64,000 nucleotides of DNA, taken from Tubulanus polymorphus. Lineage: Eukaryota > Nemertea > Palaeonemertea > Tubulaniformes > Tubulanidae. Positions within the stretch are counted from its first letter, which is position 1. Each line of letters opens with the position of its first letter. Positions 37,175-48,935 of the stretch are shown here, in pieces. Under the pieces are notes generated by a model that saw only the letters and a list, made by a program, of their open reading frames with translations, had not been told where the DNA came from and searched no databases. Both the position numbers and the translations under genes were made by a program. The stretch lies in contig NC_134031.1 of the NCBI RefSeq assembly GCF_964204645.1, positions 10,020,501 to 10,084,500 of the forward strand. The letters are read 5' to 3'.

Positions 37175-37502
37175 CACAAGGATGGTGGGAAAGGTAGATA
37201 GAAAAACCACCGCTCAAACGCAAGGTAAGAGGGAAGCACTCACCCAAGCACGGAATGGAGCACTGTAGCACAGGAGAGACCGGTTGGCCACAGTGAGTCC
37301 GTCCAGCTCAGGGGCCCCCTCGAATTTTGCAAAATTAATACTTGCAAACATGAGCTCAAACTATGTACATGGATACACCCCTTGTGATCCTGATAATGCA
37401 AACATAAAAATTATACGCTAAAGAGTCCGATCTGAAAGAACGGACACCTTGAGCCTTAACAACAGGACGGAGTGATGCTAATGAGCCTAACTGGCCTGAA
37501 AC

Positions 37503-38235
37503 ATTCCGTAAACAAGAGCCCCAAGGGGCAACTATGGCCAGCCTGTCAGCTTTTCATAAAATGGAAAATGATGATGCACTCTGTGGGTTAAATTTGTCAA
37601 AATACACTCCCAGCTCAGAGTCAATACCTAATAATTTACACAATACAATCGTAGCACAGACAGCGACTGGACCTGGCAGGAACAAATACCTCAGATAAAT
37701 CTTTTCCCTTGGTCTTATTGATTTTAATGCGGAATAGAATTGAATTTTCTGAAATTTGCTCAACAATACAAAATTGAATTGGACTTGATGTTTTTATTCG
37801 TTCAATAAAGTAAAATTGAATTGAATTTGATATTTTTTGCGGAATAAAATTTGATTGAATTTGTAGTTTGAGCACATGTCTAATTAGCATCATCTATCCG
37901 ATTCAAGAAAAAGCTATTTTTCCCGGACTTTGCACAATGGTCAATGATATTTTCTGTAGTGCTAATAAAAATATTCCTCCCAAAAACCAAATCAACTAAA
38001 GCTTTCACAGAAATCGATCTTGAAATACAATTTTAGATCTTAAAATAAAACCCGGAAGTAAAACGGAAGACGATACCGCGGGTTCACGTGAACACCTGCT
38101 GATTTCTGCGGCTAAGCCAATCATAGAGGAGTCTTGGCTTTCTGATTGGCTTTTGAAAACCAATATTTTTGCGATCAGATATTCACGAAAAAGCTCATAT
38201 AAATTTTAAGGACACCCTCTTTCAAAATTCAGCTA
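37503..38235 (+). mobile_element. R3 repeat, long copy 1
   Basis: It begins ACAAGAGCCCCAAGGGGCAA, where GCCCC/GGGGC forms a tight hairpin. It continues CTATGGCCAGCCTGTCAGC and ends near GAAAAAGCTCATATAAATTT and ACACCCTCTTTC. It contains CACGTGAACACCTG and a CCAATCAT...CTGATTGG inverted pair. The partner at 57677-58425 is about 85% alike by eye. No ORF is present. A Helitron-derived non-autonomous element is one possibility. Confidence 0.75.
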
Positions 38236-38339
38236 CGTAGAATTTGGAGAAAGGATAATGCTTTAATGAATGATTTGTATGAATATATGCTCAGTTGCAC
38301 AGTAAAAGAGCCTTTGCTCTGGAAACCATGTCATTTAAA

Positions 38340-39070
38340 TTCGCTCCATTTGTATAGTAATAGGCTCAGCCTAAGGCTGTCCTAATAAAATGATGTGATT
38401 GTTGATGGAGAATTCCAAAAGGCAGACAGACTTCTTCCAACGGAGCACCTGAAAAGGCTGCGCACGAAGTAGCCATAGACCTCACTTGAAGAGAAACAAC
38501 TCACCTCCGAGGAAAGATTCTCCTTCAATAAAATTTCCTTGATCAGTGAAGAGACCCATCGGGCCACTGTGTCTCGAGAAATATCACCGGTGATCCAGCA
38601 GCGGAATAAATAACCGCTCCCGCAAACCCCTTCGTGGAGCAGAGCGATCTAAATAGAAACACAATACCCGTACAGGACATACCTTCCTGTCCAGAAGACC
38701 CGCTTCCACTCGAGGGCTTCAATTTAGGGCTTCCACTTTAGGGCTTCAATTCGCCATTGACGACCAACCGAGCCTGGCCGTTGGTTCTTTGCCAAAAACT
38801 CCAAAGCAGGCCGCAGCGAAACAAATTCCTTTGCTGGCCCGAAGACAATATGACCTTGTCGCACTAAAAATGCATGAATCTCAGAAAGACGAGCCGATCA
38901 AGCCAAGAACAGCAAGAATACAGTCTTTTTTGACAAATTCACAAATGACCCTGCAGAAAGAGGTTCAAATGGAGCCTCCATTAACTTCTTCAAAATTGCA
39001 GACAGATCCCATGGTGGAACTATCCCCGGTACCCGAGGCCGGGAAACAGAAAACCCCGCAACAAGCTGGG
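38340..39070 (-). pseudogene. DIRS tyrosine recombinase, decayed
   Basis: On the minus strand, WDLSAILKKLMEAPFEPLS leads to LSKKTVFLLFLA, an in-frame stop, then SARLSEIHAFLVRQG. Further left another frame has VRSMATSCAAFSGAPLEEVC and GILHQQSHHFI. These match the core and the catalytic RxxATS segment of DIRS/Ngaro-type recombinases. At least three breaks are visible. Confidence 0.78.
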
Positions 39071-39204
39071 ATATCCGATGATCCCCTGTTACATTTGTCC
39101 AGAAGCACGCAATGTATGAGAAATCGCGGAGCAGTAACCTTTAACAGTTATAACCTGCAAACCTTTTACTACAAATAGATGCAGTAAAAAATCTGCCAAT
39201 TGAG

Positions 39205-41000
39205 CTACAGAGGGTAAGCATGGATCAATTTCCCCTGCAGCACACCAATCAGCAGAATGACCCTATTTGGCATCGTAAATGGTACTTGTTGATGGCCGCT
39301 TAGATCCTGCGATAAAAGAGGCAGCCTGTTCCAAAAAGCCTGGAGCTGACAAGGATCGCTGGACAATGGCCAGGCTAGCAGATTAAACCACTGGCTGTTA
39401 GGATGATGCCGAAAGTTCCCCTGAGACAGAAGCGATGGGAAATTCAGAGGAATCCTGGGGTTGTCGCACAGTAGGTTGAGAAGTGGTAGGAAACATTCCT
39501 GAGCCGGCCAACATGGTGCTACCAGAACTATGTTGCAATTGACTGGTGTGGGCGGGAACGGATACGCATGCATCCCCGACCAGTCCAGAGAGAAGTCATC
39601 GACCCCCCACGCTTCCGCGTCTGGAAACGGGGAAACAAACAGAGGACACCTCCGATTGATCCGGGTGGCAAACATATCCAGTAGCGGATTGCCAAACATG
39701 TCTTGAACACTATTGGCTACTTCTTGGTGGAGAACCCATTCTGTCGCAATAGCCTGACCTCGACGAGAAAGAGTATCGGCCATCACGTTCCTTTTACCTG
39801 CTAGATGTTCCACAGTCAGGGAAACGCTCTTTGCCTGGCACCAAAGAAGAATTTTGGCTGACAGATCCGTGAGGATTTCTGTTGGAGTGCCCCCTTGATT
39901 CTGAAGGTAAGCCCTCACTGTTGAATTGTTCATGGCTAACCAAATGTGGTGGCTGTCCACTCTCCTGTGAAAGAACTTCAGGGCCTTCCACACGGCCAGC
40001 ATTTCCAGGAAATTTATGTGGTTGGTGGCCTGGTAGCGAGACCACCTCCCGGCTTTGACTCGGTTCTCCAGATGTGCCCCCCACCCTTGGTGACTGCCAT
40101 CCGTGAATACCTGAACTGGAGCCTCTAACGGGGCTAGTGACATCCTTAGCCGAAGACGAGTAACGAGCTGTTCCCGGGGTCGTGGGCACTCCCGCAACAG
40201 CTTCTTGAAGTTAGGCTACTTGAGCCATGGATGGAAAGACTTTGCCGATTCTGAGATCGAAGTCCATGCCGAGATAAGTGAACTGTTGAGCCGGTGTCAA
40301 CTGAGAATTTTCCCTGTTTATCCGGAACCCTAGCTGATGGACTAAGTCCAAGACTGAGGTAAGTGCCTCCCGACATTCTTGAGCCGAGTTCGCGACAATT
40401 AACCAGTTGTCGAGATAAACGAACAGTCGAACACTCCTGGACTGGAGTACCTTCTGAACGGACTTGACCAACTTGGTGAAAACCACTGGGGCCGTACTGA
40501 GGCCAAATGGAAGGGACCTGAATTGGAACTGGCGGCCTTTGCCTTTATCCAGAGAAATCGCCGAGATTTTGGGTGAATTGGAACCTGAAAGTAAGCATCT
40601 TTCAGGTCCAATGAAGCCGTCCATTGACCTGGACGGAGCCCTTGAATCACGTCCTTGGGTTTGGTCATCCGGAACCTTGGAATGTCTAGGTGCTGATTGA
40701 GGGATGACAGATCTATCACCTTCCGTTGACCCCCTGTGGCCTTTGGTACCATGAATATTCGGGAAAACCGGCTGGGAGAAGTTTCGTTGCAAACTGGTTC
40801 TATCGCTCCCTTCTCGGCCAATTCCTTGCCTTAGAAAACAGAGAGGGTAGCCACGAGAGACGACCCGGGAGGACCAACTGTCTCCAGAAAGGTCGGACCA
40901 GTAGGTAACTGCCTGCTGCAGACAACCTCCCACTGGTCCCAAGAATTCATTTCGAGTTTTTCCGAAAGGAAGAGCCCCTTTTTGGAGCCTTCCCCTTGCC
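39205..41000 (-). pseudogene. DIRS reverse transcriptase and RNase H
   Basis: RT motifs are GGQRKVIDLSSLNQHL and WTASLDLKDAYFQVPIHP. After a frameshift near 40560 come LPFGLSTAPVVFTKLV and RLFVYLDNWLIVA. The usual LDDW has become LDNW, losing a catalytic Asp. RNase H reads QVFTDGSHQGWGAHL and NFLEMLAVWKAL. The NNSTVRAYL site has Asn where Asp is usual. The downstream DMFATRINRRCPLFVSPFPD and WGVDDFSLDWS are typical of DIRS elements. Confidence 0.88.
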
Positions 41001-41061
41001 CCAATACGAACCGGAACTGTTATTACCAGACGAGGCTTGCTGCGATTGTTGAAGTTGCGTG

Positions 41062-43147
41062 CTAGTTCTCCAACCGAGAAAGCACTGAAGTTTGAGTTGG
41101 TCCGGTTTGCGTCCGTGTCGAACCTTGCGCCGCTGGCGTCCGACCTGAACGCTTTTTCCACGGAGTTCGGACGGTGGACTTGGTCTGGACCTCCCGAATC
41201 TTCCTAAGCTCGGCGGAAACAGGAGCGCACCAACCGGGGAAGAGATGTAAAGACGTCCCCAATGGAGCTCTCAGCAAAGTATTGGACACCATATCCGGTA
41301 GACGAGCTTTGGAGTCCATAACTGATTCAAGGGAGGCTAACACAAGATTAGCCTGACCCCGAACCGGCAATGTAATTACATGTGAACCAGACCAAGCCAA
41401 AGATTGGATAATCCGGTCCATTCCCTCTAGTTTTAGGGCATCTGACTCAGGGTCAGAGCCCCCATGGACGGTGGCGAGAGTTTCCAGAAGCTCACCTGTC
41501 AACCCCTTAAGTGCCAAATCCTGAAACGAACCAACCCTGGTAAGATTTCCAGGATTGGCGCCATGGCCACCAAACCGGACTTAGGTAAACGAATACCCGA
41601 CTGTGCTGAAACAGTATCTGGGCTGATCAAAGTATAATCAGCATCCAGGCAGCTATGACTATGATCCACAGCACCTGGAGTTGCATAATACGCCGAGCGA
41701 AATGCGCCTATATGTAGATCGGTTGAACTAAAATTTTCCAGATTTCATACCCCGTTCTGCAGGGGGAAACGAAAACGTTCCAGGGCGACATTCACCCCAT
41801 AATTGTGTAACTTATCGAGCCCATTCTCTTGAAACCGCTGACGATTCGCGTAAGACATTAAGATCAGAGTCCGGAGGGGGATAAGCTTCCATTAACTCTC
41901 CGAACAGAGGAGCTGCTATAGGCTGAGTGCGAGTTGCCCCGTGTTTGACAAAAAACTCAGTAATCATTGCTCTAAATGGCACGTCCCCCGCTGGTTCGGA
42001 TAAAACTGAACGGGACGGAGATACATTGCGAGCCAGGGAAGTCCCCATTGTATGGGGCAACCCAAAATTGCTTGAGGCAGGAACGGCCCCAGAAGGAATT
42101 TCCGGTTCTGGGACCGGATCCTCATTGGAATCAGACCCTACCCCAGCAATAAGGAATTCAGAGTCTGAATTCCGAATAACTGAGTGGGCTGGCGAACTTC
42201 TAACCAGACAATCAGGAATAGGCTTACCTGTTGTAGAAGTTGTAGCGACTTGTTGCGACGACGATAACAAGTTTAAAATTTTTTCTTCAAATACATGGAA
42301 ATCCTTCTGAGTCAGGAATTTCCCTGTATCCCGACGATCATGAAGACTTCGGTGACGGTCCCTCGAACGGGATCAATACCTGCTAGAAGAATCACCTTCT
42401 TCGCTTAACGACCTCGGTGAAGGACGGCGAAACTTTCTGCAATAACAATCATAATCCCTCTCGCGATCAATCCTTGATCTGCGAGAAGACCTGGCGCAAT
42501 TATTACCCTCACGGTGTCTGGACCTAGTGGGAGAGCAAGCTCTATCCCCGGAGCAACGATGACTATGATTCGAAACATCAGAATCAGACGATGTATAAAC
42601 CGGAAGTTTAGAACCAGGTGACATCTGGACCGGACCGGTGCCCGAACCAGACTGGACCGATACCGACCGAACCGGTGCCGACCGGCTTGTGCCGGTATAT
42701 TGACTACCGCGGCATGCGCTTGGTTCAGAACATATTGTCTGAACCGGATGAACCGGCTAAACCGGTGATCGACCAGCGACCGGTGCCGGAGAACTAGCGC
42801 TCCTTCCCTGTAGAACGGAGTTGGGAAGCTGACCGTGCAAGTACAATCGGGACCGCCTCGCTATACGATTTGAAATAGAATTAGAGATGTCGGTTGGCAC
42901 GCCAGAAACCGACGAATCCTGACTACCCGACGACGATCTTTCAGCTTCCAAGCCTTATCAGCCAGAATCCAAAGGTCCTCGGACCAAACCTCGCAAGTCT
43001 TGCAAGGATTACTCCTAGAACAGACTTGGCCAGATTTACGCCTACACGAGGCACACGAAACGTGGTCATCCCAGGCACCGAATAAATGTCCACATCCCTC
43101 ACCGCCACGATGCTGACCTTGGGAGAGGGGGCGGCATAATTATTCAA
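41062..43147 (-). pseudogene. DIRS Gag-like region
   Basis: Several minus-strand frames separated by stops. They are Ser/Arg-rich (DYDCYCRKFRRPSPRSLSEE, SRHREGNNCARSSRRSR) and Pro/Glu-rich (EDPVPEPEIPSGAVPASSNF), then a segment with MVSNTLLRAPLGTSLHLFPG near 41250. The character fits DIRS ORF1, but no single domain can be named. Confidence 0.55.
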
Positions 43148-43599
43148 TTAATCGGTCACAACAATGAATTAAATCAAATTAAATTAAATTAAATTAGTTA
43201 AATTATTTCGGGAAAAAAGAAACAAGGGATAGCCCCCAAACCGAACGGACTCACCATTACGAGTGATTACTCCCTTAACTTCCTAATCCCTTTGAATTTT
43301 TGGCGAAAAAATCCAACGCGTTCATATACAAGAACGCCAAGAAAAAAGATGGCGGATTTCGCTGGTGGCTTAACGCAATACCGCAGGGCCGGGTTGTATG
43401 AAAAAACCATTGGCGATCCATCCAAATTTAGAAAATATTGGCACAAACCATAGGAAAGGTTACAGTACTTGACAGAAATATCAGACCCCAGGACCATCTA
43501 GATGAAATGTGTGCCACCCATTTTACTGAAATTCGCGATAGGCAAATGGATTGGAAGCATGACGTCATCAGCTAGTGAAAGCAAAAGCAAACCACAGGT

Positions 43600-45572
43600 T
43601 CACTAAAAATCCTTGTATGGATTAAAGCAATCTCCCCAGGTGCTGGAATGCCGAATTTACACGTAATATTGAGTCGTAGGGTTTTCAGCAGAGCGCTGCT
43701 GACCCCTGTGCGTCTGTTAAGTTTAGAGATATCGGATTACTTATCGTAGCGGTTTATGTTGATGATCTGATAATAGCCTCACGTGTGTTATGTGAGCTAA
43801 ATAGTTTGAAAGGTGATCTTTCAAAACGATTCCAAATGAAAGATATGGGTGAACTCCATTTCTGTCTTAGAATAAGTGTTGTTCAAGGAAATGGCATAAT
43901 TAATTTGCATCAAAATCAGTATTTACAATGCCTTCTCAAAAAGTTTAGAATGTGTGATGCGAATCCGGTTTCAACACCGTTGGATGTAAATGTTAAGTTA
44001 GTGAAAATGATGGCGTGAGCAAACCCGTGAATAAAGTTCTCTATCAATCGATCGTTGGAAGTTTGCTCTATGCTGCCACAGCCATGCGTCCAGATATCGC
44101 TCAAGCTGTAAGCACAATATTGATATATTGTCAGTGTTGCCAGCACCTAGCTTTGCTATATCCGGAAGTATTTATTGACATACACAAACTTCCGAGCGCC
44201 GAAGGCGCGAAGCCATTTCGGGGGGTTTGGGGGTCCCCCCAAGAAAATTTCAGAAATTAGAAGCGTTTTCCGAGCACTTGGAGCGATCGTGAACCCATGA
44301 ACAACTTATTATATTCTGGAAGGTATTTCCAATGTGGCACATCCTCATTCATTGACGATCAGCATCTTCTCACGCATTACGGGCCGAGTCCTGAATTATT
44401 GCAGTTCAAATGCGCCGATGAACGCTCACAAATTCAAGATCAGAGCGCTTGAGCGCTTAGTTGGCAAGGAAATATTTAAAATTTCGTTAATAATCAATTT
44501 ATCCGTGAATATTATGCAACTCATTTTCCGGGGAACTATCGCATACGGGCCTATTGAAAATAAAAAAAATGGAACATTCAAAAAAGGACGGATCATAGAT
44601 AGTTTAGGCCTAAGCCTAGATGATCATAGATGTGTAACTTGAAGGGACGTACCTATGAGTGCTCTGATAAAGATGATCTAATACAAGCGCGGCGCATCAG
44701 CAAGTCAAGTCGTGGTTACAGTACAGAAGTTTATTGAACTCCAAAATTTTACAATACACATTCGAGTATAAAATCAATTAAGTTATAAGCACTACTCTGT
44801 ATACTTACACAAAAGCCGCTCGACCGCAGAGCTGTGCGGCGTCGTCATGACGATTGGTGGTGATGCAATCATCACAGCGAATGCGTATGGGTGGCCGTTC
44901 TAATAAAAATTAACGGCATTTTCGCGCAGTACGAAGAAAATTTCCGGATTTTTTTTTGAAAGTTTCGATTTCCGGAACTCCGGAAATTTCCGGAAGTCTG
45001 GCAACACTGTATTGTGGTGATCCGTCAGAAGCACACTTGACCGCTGCGAAACGCGTGTTGCGGTAATTGAAAGGAACCGCGGAATTATCCCTTGTTTACC
45101 GGAGATCTGAAATCAATGTCTGCGAGGATATTCAGATGTGAATAGGGGAAGCGACCTCGACGATCGAAGGTCAACAACCGGTAACGTGTTCATACTTGCC
45201 AGTAGTGCAATTAGCTGGTTAAGTAAAAGGCAACCTACTGTTGCACCCTCTACGATTGAAGCGGAATATATGGCGCTCAGTAGGGCAACGCAGGAAGCTG
45301 GTTGGTTACGTTGTTTTAGGTGCGACTCAGACGACTCCTACCGTAATAGCAGAGAATAACATAGGCTTTATTGCATTATCGAAAAATCCTGTAGGACACT
45401 GTTGTACAAAACACATTGATTTGCGTCATCATTTCTATTGTGAAGCTGTCGCTGATGGAACTATTAGTATTGAGTACTGTAAAACATTAGAAATGGTTGC
45501 TGACATTCTTAGAAAACTACTACCTCCAGTTCAATTTGATAAACTAAGACATAAAATGGGACTTGAGTAAAA
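43600..45572 (+). pseudogene. Copia reverse transcriptase-RNase H segment, interrupted by a MITE
   Basis: Visible pieces are SLYGLKQSP, SADPCVF-like and VAVYVDDLIIASRV (catalytic DD), LSKRFQMKDMGELHFCLRI and GSLLYAATAMRPDIAQAVS. After the MITE come [58 protein letters not shown] and TKHIDLRHHFYCEAV. The order and motifs are those of Copia RT and RNase H. Several frameshifts are present. Confidence 0.88.
44132..45009. mobile_element. 878-bp MITE with CAGTGTTGCCA termini (hAT-like)
   Basis: The ends CAGTGTTGCCAG and CTGGCAACACTG are inverted repeats. TATTGT flanks both sides (44126-44131 and 45010-45015). Removing one flank and the insert restores the Copia frame (ILIYCGDPS), so the boundaries are exact. 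It contains CCGGAAATTTCCGGAA palindromic words and no transposase. Confidence 0.88.
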
Positions 45573-45595
45573 TTTTAAGTGGGAGTGTTGTTGAA

Positions 45596-45782
45596 GTAAT
45601 ATTTCTACTAATATTCGGAAATAGGTCATGGTGATGGTGAATAGTTTTTTGAACCTTGTATAACCTTATGGTTTATGTATCTGTTTTTGTCAGTTGAGAA
45701 TGAAACGTCAAAGTAGATTGACATCCGTTGTTTTGCTTTCTTCCTTGGTAGCTGTGTTACTTTACTTACCCTATAACAACAC
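45596..45782 (+). repeat. Copia 3' LTR
   Basis: Partner of 27873-28068. Starts TGTTGTTGAAG after a purine tract and ends near CTATAACAACA. Confidence 0.9.
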
Positions 45783-46043
45783 ACCAGTCGCTAGGTTTCT
45801 TTTTGAACTCAATTGAAATCACTTCGTAATTTTCTTATCAATGAATGATGAAAAAAGATTGCATAAACCCTAAAGATAAACCCTACGATAACCCTAGAGA
45901 CATTTAAAATCACGATGTATCTAATATATTATGATTTTGATCAAGTACGTCTGAAATTTTATTGGCACTAGTGCGCCTTGCTCTCATTGAAATAAGCATA
46001 GTCCTTTAACCCAAAATTGAAGAGTAGATATTTTAATACGTAC

Positions 46044-46188
46044 CCATCTGATGCAAAATTAACTCTATTTTGGGCACCTGGAGCGCCATAACCAGCCATG
46101 AAATCAGGGTTACCATTATACAAAGCGTGTTCATCTATGAATTCAGGTGTTATACACCCATCGACCAACATGCCTGGTTCATACCCCT
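46044..46188 (-). CDS. KIFAP3: KIFAP3/KAP3 penultimate exon in this window
   Basis: A 145-nt exon with acceptor TTTCAG at its right edge and donor GTACGT at its left. Phases fit both neighbours (enters in phase 1, leaves in phase 2). It encodes LVDGCITPEFIDEHALYNG and DFMAGYGAPGAQNRV. The vertebrate KAP3 counterpart has the same arrangement (an ISPDFFNDYHLQNGD-like segment following the RPDLFY block), so the assignment is secure despite modest conservation. The flanks 45783-46043 and 46189-47040 are non-coding intron. Confidence 0.85.
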
Positions 46189-47039
46189 CTGAAATGAATA
46201 GTAGGAAGATGTTACACTAGAAATGGCACAGCAGAGCCAATTCTCCATCCTGGGGTTTAGATGTAACAAATCTGTTCGGACATCTGACAAAAAGCGAATG
46301 CAATGTTCAGCTGACTACTTTACTCCCAAGTGAGCTAAAAATGATGACTCCGACAATATCATAACCACCAGGACATGTTTATACTTAATAATCTTGTCAA
46401 TACGTAGTTCAGGGTCCATAGAAGAGTCCATATATCTTTAATCTTCCTATCTTTTCTTAAAGAAAAGCACATAGTGCATGAATTATATAACAATGACTAA
46501 TTGAATTGATCATATTGCCTTGTTAAATGAACTGAAGCGCCATACCACAGATTCTACATATATATTCTATATTTATTTTCTGAGCTCCACTATAAAATTA
46601 TCAATTTGTTGAACTAGCTTGCCCAGTAGGTCTAGACAATACCGGAGTTTTGCAATGATGTTGTAAACAATTATTGCAGCAATGGTAGCAACAGTTTTAT
46701 AAGATGCTTTTATGGTCTATTCATTCATTAAGTGTGGTACGATCTCAACTCTCATGAATATAACCACTATAACCACTTCATCAATCTAAAGAATGATAAC
46801 AAGAGCTCCATGGGGTTTGACATGGCAGTTTCACAAATTATGAAAGATGTAAGACCTGTGCTTCAATCAATTCCAAGCATCAAACAAGGCAATTCAATAC
46901 TACGTATCTATGTCCCCCACGATAGCCAGTAGGGAATGAATGACCCCTGAAGACACTGAGCGTATCCAGGGATAACCATACTATGAAATATCATTTTCCT
47001 GCTATGAATTTTAAGCATTTATTCTATTGCAATTTAAGA

Positions 47040-47700
47040 ATTGAGTATACAGGATTTTAGGCAAAAGACGTCTACCAACCTGGACCTTTGACCCTAGAAC
47101 TCCAAAATAACTAATGCACTAATGCACATCCTCTCCCCAGGGGTAATCATACTATGAAATAGCATTGTTCTGTTATCAATGGTTTTTCTTGAATCGTGTT
47201 TACAAGGTTTTATATGAATGATATCTACTGACCGTGACCTTTTTCCCAAAAATCAATGGGGCACATCCTCTCCCTAGGTGTAATCATGCAATGTAATATC
47301 ATTGTATTGCTATCAACAGATCTTTCTGAATCACATTCACGACACAAGGTTTCACATGAATGACCTGAAGTGACCTTGACCTTTGATGCTTGGAGCCCAG
47401 CATCAATAGGGCACATCCTCTCCCTAGGGGTAATCATACTACATAATATCATGGTACTGCTATCGACGGTTCTTCTTGAATCACATTCACAATGTATCAC
47501 ATGAATGACCTGTAGTGACCTTGACCTTTGGTCCTTGGACCCCAAAATCAATAGGGCACATCCTCTCCCTGGGGTAATCATACTGTGTAATATCATAGTC
47601 CTGCGATCAACGATTCTTCTTGAATCGGGTTCACAAGCTCATGCAGACGGACGGACGGACGGACGGACGGACGGACGCTACGACGGACGGACGAACAGAG
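47040..47700. repeat. Degenerate minisatellite (about 120-bp units) ending in (GGAC)n
   Basis: Five or so units each carry GGTAATCATACT, TTCTTGAATCACATTCAC, TGAATGACCTGTAGTGACC and GGGCACATCCTCTCCCT. The array ends in a GGACGGACGG microsatellite at 47646-47695. The same kind of GGAC tract ends the 154-bp-monomer repeat. Confidence 0.85.
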
Positions 47701-47763
47701 GCGGATACCAAGTCCCCAATAAGGGCAGGTCGTAAGATCATTTCCAACTCCCAAGTAGTTAAA

Positions 47764-48935
47764 CTAGGTGTCCATGGACACCATGCCCGCTTGGGAAGTG
47801 GTTTCAAATGCTCAAAAGTCTAACAATTTCAATATTCAACATCCCCTGGTGACCATATACAAAAACCAATGACCTTGAAACTCACAACAATCATAGAACA
47901 TGTCAGTAGCTACGATTTTGTAATGGATTGTGATAACAAAATATGCCTCGTTACGAATTTGATATGGAAATACTAAGTAATTCTACTATTCAACGCCCCC
48001 TGGTGACCATATGCAAAAGCTAATGACCTTAAAACTGACCACAATCATAGGACATATTCATGAGCTACCACTTTGCAATTGATCATGGTTACAAAATATG
48101 CCTAGGTAAGGAAATACTAAGTTATACTATATTCTTCTATTCAATGCCCCCTGGTGACGATATAGAATAACTAATGTCCTTAAAACTCACCACAATCTTC
48201 TGTTGGTAACAAAATATGCATACGTACAAATATAATATAGAAGTTTTTGTATTATTCAACGCCCCCTGGTGGCCATATACAAAAACCAATTACCTCGAAA
48301 CTCACGAAAACCATAGAACACATGGTTACAACTTTCCAATTGATTATAGTAACTCAATATGCTAAGGTATCAATTTAATGTGGAAAAACTTTTTCCCACC
48401 TACGAATGAGTACTGATGACACCCAAGATGGCTGCCAAATGGGTCATAATTGGCTGATCAAAAATACCTGTCTTAGGTATAAATATCCCTTTCCAAAGAA
48501 TACCCATCACAAATTGCAATGAGAAATGGCAAACCAGTAGGAAGCTATAGGACCCAAAATTCCGGCCAAAATTGACGTTTTTGGGCACTAAAAAGGTCAT
48601 AGGACGGCCATCTTGAGTCCGATCGACCCAATTTTTCAAGGTTGTGAATTCAAATATGTACGAATGATAAAGGTAATTGATCAAAGCGTCTTCAAAATTT
48701 CCCTCAAAAACTTCAAAAATGTGTAAAAAGTGCTCATTTTGGCAAACAACAATGGCTGCCAATCGGCCATCTTGATTCTGACAGGGCCAGTTTTTGGGCT
48801 GAATATGTGTCTAGGGTAGATACATGTATAAACCAAATATCAAGATATTACATTGAAGTGTCTTCAAAACTTCCCAAAATATTTGGATTCCGTCCACGGA
48901 TGGACGCATGGACGAACGAACGGACCCACTAAAAC
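47764..48935 (+). mobile_element. 154-bp-monomer dispersed repeat, copy 2
   Basis: Same start (CTAGGTGTCCATGGACACC) and body as 8277-9546. CCCCCTGGTGACC-type boxes lie at 47840, 47994, 48145 and 48260, and the last is CGCCCCCTGGTGGCC. Its right end is more decayed, lacking the CCCAAGTGGGCTA terminus. Confidence 0.8.

Larger units (their letters stand above)
37175..43600 (-). mobile_element. DIRS-type retrotransposon nested in the Copia element
   Basis: On the minus strand the order is a Gag-like Arg/Ser-rich region (43147-41062), RT (40821-40211), RNase H and linked domain (40197-39205), and tyrosine recombinase (about 39070-38340). This is the DIRS-group layout, which integrates with a recombinase instead of a DDE integrase. 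The R3 repeat occupies 37503-38235 within the same nest. Outer limits are approximate and come from the interrupted Copia reading. No terminal repeats were resolved. Confidence 0.8.
27873..45782 (+). mobile_element. Ty1/Copia-type LTR retrotransposon, split by four nested insertions
   Basis: The 5' LTR is 27873-28068 and the 3' LTR 45596-45782. Both begin TGTTGTTGAAG and share GGTCATGGTGATGGTGAATA and TTTTTTGAACCTTGTATAACC. Domains follow Copia order: gag, protease, integrase, RT, RNase H. A purine-rich AAGTGGGAG precedes the 3' LTR. Insertions at 28724-29432, about 29845-35737, about 37175-43600 and 44132-45009 expanded it to 17.9 kb. Outside them it is about 4.5 kb. It is inactive, with many stops. 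A target duplication at the outer edges is not convincing. Confidence 0.9.

Noticed and set aside
38789-39178. Plus-strand 129-aa ORF
   Set aside because: It is the antisense shadow of the DIRS tyrosine recombinase.
47646-47700. GGAC tract as a telomeric or regulatory repeat
   Set aside because: A simple microsatellite found at the ends of several dispersed repeats here. No telomere motif.
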